Below, in pieces: positions 62,858 through 64,000 of a stretch of DNA of 64,000 nt. Source of the stretch: Candidatus Tectimicrobiota bacterium (GTDB taxonomy: Bacteria; Tectomicrobia; Entotheonellia; Entotheonellales; Entotheonellaceae); contig BPKO01000003.1 in the NCBI GenBank assembly GCA_026005175.1, positions 347,489 through 411,488 on the forward strand, read 5' to 3'. A program made the position numbers and the translations under genes. The notes beneath the pieces are model-generated. The model was not told where the DNA came from. It saw only the letters and a list, made by a program, of their open reading frames with translations, and did no database searches. Position 1 is the stretch's first letter; the number at the start of each line of letters is the position of its first letter.

Positions 62858-63099
62858 AGGCGAGATCCTCGGGCCAGCTCCTCTTCCGTGTAGTGACGGG
62901 CGATCCTACGCTGTCCCAAAAGCTCATGGAACTGCCAACGGGTTAGCCCCGCCAGCTCGCGCGCCTTGCCCAACGAGAGCACGCCCCGCCCATAGAGCGC
63001 CAAGGCCAGCTCTTTCCGCAGTTCCTGTTCAATCTCCTCGAGCGGCAACTTCAAGGCTCTTGCAACTTCCTCGGGAATTTCGAGCCGAATCTTCTTCAT
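62845..63099 (-). CDS. UPF0175 family antitoxin
   Basis: An 84-residue protein: IRLEIPEEVARALKLPLEEIEQELRKELALALYGRGVLSLGKARELAGLTRWQFHELL, the UPF0175 HTH pattern. It overlaps the DUF3368 gene, so they form one operon. ATG at 63099. Confidence 0.88.
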   Translation of the reverse strand: MKKIRLEIPEEVARALKLPLEEIEQELRKELALALYGRGVLSLGKARELAGLTRWQFHELLGQRRIARHYTEEELARGSRLCPG

Positions 63100-63137
63100 T
63101 GTGTGACCTCCTCGTTCTCTCGGACTTAGTATTCTCC

Positions 63138-63491
63138 CTACACTACAGTACTACGAGATCGATCGGCTTTGCCATAGTTTACCGCCTTGTAGTTCTCGTA
63201 CTGTTCGACCTCGTCCGACGTGGGCGGCCGCGGCCCCACCAGGCTCATGTCCCCCTTCCAGATGGAGAGGACCTGGGGGGAGTTCGTCCAGGGCCCGTCC
63301 TCTGCCGGTAGAAGACGGGCCCCCCCGGTCCTCTCCAGCCAGATGAGGAGGGGGATGAGGGTCCACAGGAGGAGCCAGAGGGGGAAAAGAAGCAGGTGGG
63401 CGAGGAGGAGGACCGTGAGGTCGAAGGGCCTTTTGTAGGCGGGCTCTGCCCTTCCCTTTTTCGGGTTGACCTGAACCCGTTCCTCTTGCAC
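63138..63491 (-). pseudogene. Sugar-1-phosphate transferase (WcaJ/WbaP-like) remnant
   Basis: KRPFDLTVLLLAHLLLFPLWLLL is the conserved membrane entry helix; PQVLSIWKGDMSLVGPRPPTSDEVEQYE is the catalytic-domain tail. The section between, holding most of the catalytic core, is deleted and frameshifted, and the last 40 or so residues are missing. It would have started polysaccharide assembly on undecaprenyl phosphate. Confidence 0.75.
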
Positions 63492-63509
63492 CCGTCGCTT
63501 CCGGCCTTG

Positions 63510-63836
63510 CTACCTTTCCAGCAGGACGACCCCGCCCTCCGTCATCCTCTCCAGGGTGGGCTTAAGCCTTTCGTACTCCTCCTCCGTGTAGATGTGGATC
63601 TCCAGGCGGGGGACGTCCAGGGGCCCCTCCAGGCGAGGGCGTAGGCGTCCTCCCGCCTCTCCCCCCCGGTACACCAGGAGGAGGTCCACGTCGCTCCCCA
63701 CATGGTAGTTCCCCCTGGCGTAGGAGCCGAAGAGGACGGCAAGGCGGAGGGGGAGGAGGGCCTGAAGCCTTGCGAGCCCTTCCCGGAGGCGCGTGAGGAC
63801 CTCCTCCCGGCTAAGCCCGGGATAGAAGACCCGCAC
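63510..63836 (-). CDS. MNT-domain nucleotidyltransferase antitoxin
   Basis: A small nucleotidyltransferase with LAVLFGSYARGNYHVGSDVDLLLVY, the GSx(n)DxD active site complete. A GTG at 63836 is the likely start (VRVFYPGLSREEVL); it overlaps the upstream HEPN gene by 26 bases. It probably AMPylates or otherwise neutralises the HEPN partner. Confidence 0.82.
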   Translation of the reverse strand: MRVFYPGLSREEVLTRLREGLARLQALLPLRLAVLFGSYARGNYHVGSDVDLLLVYRGGEAGGRLRPRLEGPLDVPRLEIHIYTEEEYERLKPTLERMTEGGVVLLER

Positions 63837-64000
63837 AGAACTCGAGGATCTCCTCCGCATAACCGATGAGCCTCCTCGCCTCGCCTTCAGTGTACCGGGT
63901 CCTTGGCGAGCCTGAGGGGTGGGCGTTGGGGTACCTGGTAGGGATGTAGGCCTTGTCCAGCTCCAGGGCCTTGGGAATCAGCCCTTCGGGGACGGGATGC
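63811..64000 (-). CDS. HEPN-domain protein, 5' part outside window
   Basis: The visible C-terminal 62 residues: LIPKALELDKAYIPTRYPNAHPSGSP, then a helix GEARRLIGYAEEILEFCAGLL. The DKxYIPTRYPxxxPxG stretch is typical of HEPN proteins paired with MNT. The catalytic region is off the end. Confidence 0.8.
   Translation of the reverse strand, partial: HPVPEGLIPKALELDKAYIPTRYPNAHPSGSPRTRYTEGEARRLIGYAEEILEFCAGLLSRA

Overview
The window looks like a high-GC Gram-negative chromosome. Supporting signs are a TonB-like protein, a lipoprotein of the LpoA type next to PBP1A, ZapA, PII (GlnB), and an HrcA/CIRCE heat-shock circuit. A complete bacterial selenocysteine insertion set is present (selA, selB and tRNA-Sec), although no selenoprotein was recognised here. 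The mixture fits a deltaproteobacterial/Desulfobacterota-like or related deep Gram-negative lineage, but I cannot name a genus from sequence alone. Many accessory proteins in the right half resemble those I associate with thermophile genomes such as Thermus; that is an impression, not a search result.

Layout. 1-22.7 kb is dense core sequence. It holds a CocE-type hydrolase, an AI-2E-type permease, an amidohydrolase, an HDOD protein, a class III aminotransferase, khpA, an LpoA-like lipoprotein convergent with PBP1A, then udg-coaBC-gmk-yicC, a pseudouridine synthase, a GDPD, selA-selB, an acyl-CoA dehydrogenase and an alpha/beta hydrolase. 22.7-27.7 kb is a small variable region: an ISL3-like transposase remnant, an MFS transporter divergent from an ArsR regulator with a strong palindromic operator, a membrane protein, a tyrosine-integrase remnant, two tiny overlapping membrane peptides, and tRNA-Sec. 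27.9-46.0 kb is core again: an EamA transporter, larC-larB, gpsA, tonB-like, glnB, purD, purH-rsmE-prmA, hrcA with CIRCE, holB, a folate cyclo-ligase, zapA and zapB-like, rplT-rpmI-infC, tRNA-Val, clpX-clpP-tig, tRNA-Leu and tRNA-Lys.

46-64 kb is an accessory region of repeats, toxin-antitoxin genes and IS debris laid over a decayed polysaccharide locus (Wzz-like protein, epimerase, flippase and sugar-transferase remnants). Its central feature is a cassette of about 0.8 kb on the + strand, present three times in full (46.1, 49.0 and 53.1 kb), once emptied (48.25 kb) and once as a fragment (57.8 kb). It encodes a secreted/membrane coiled-coil protein built from 7- and 11-residue units and is bounded by direct repeats GGGGTCAGAGTCCTTTTTT. 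Uma2-family (DUF820) nuclease-like genes face it on the - strand; six complete, frameshifted or truncated copies exist. Around it lie HepT/MntA, Phd/VapC, DUF433/DUF5615, an RHH antitoxin, UPF0175/DUF3368 and HEPN/MNT modules, a TnpB-like remnant, an IS607 resolvase remnant, and one IS with clear inverted repeats.

Many otherwise intact genes, including housekeeping ones (purD, purH, gpsA, tig, rsmE), are broken by single-base shifts, mostly in runs of C or G. I read most of these as homopolymer errors in the assembly. Coordinates for such genes span the whole locus across the shift.
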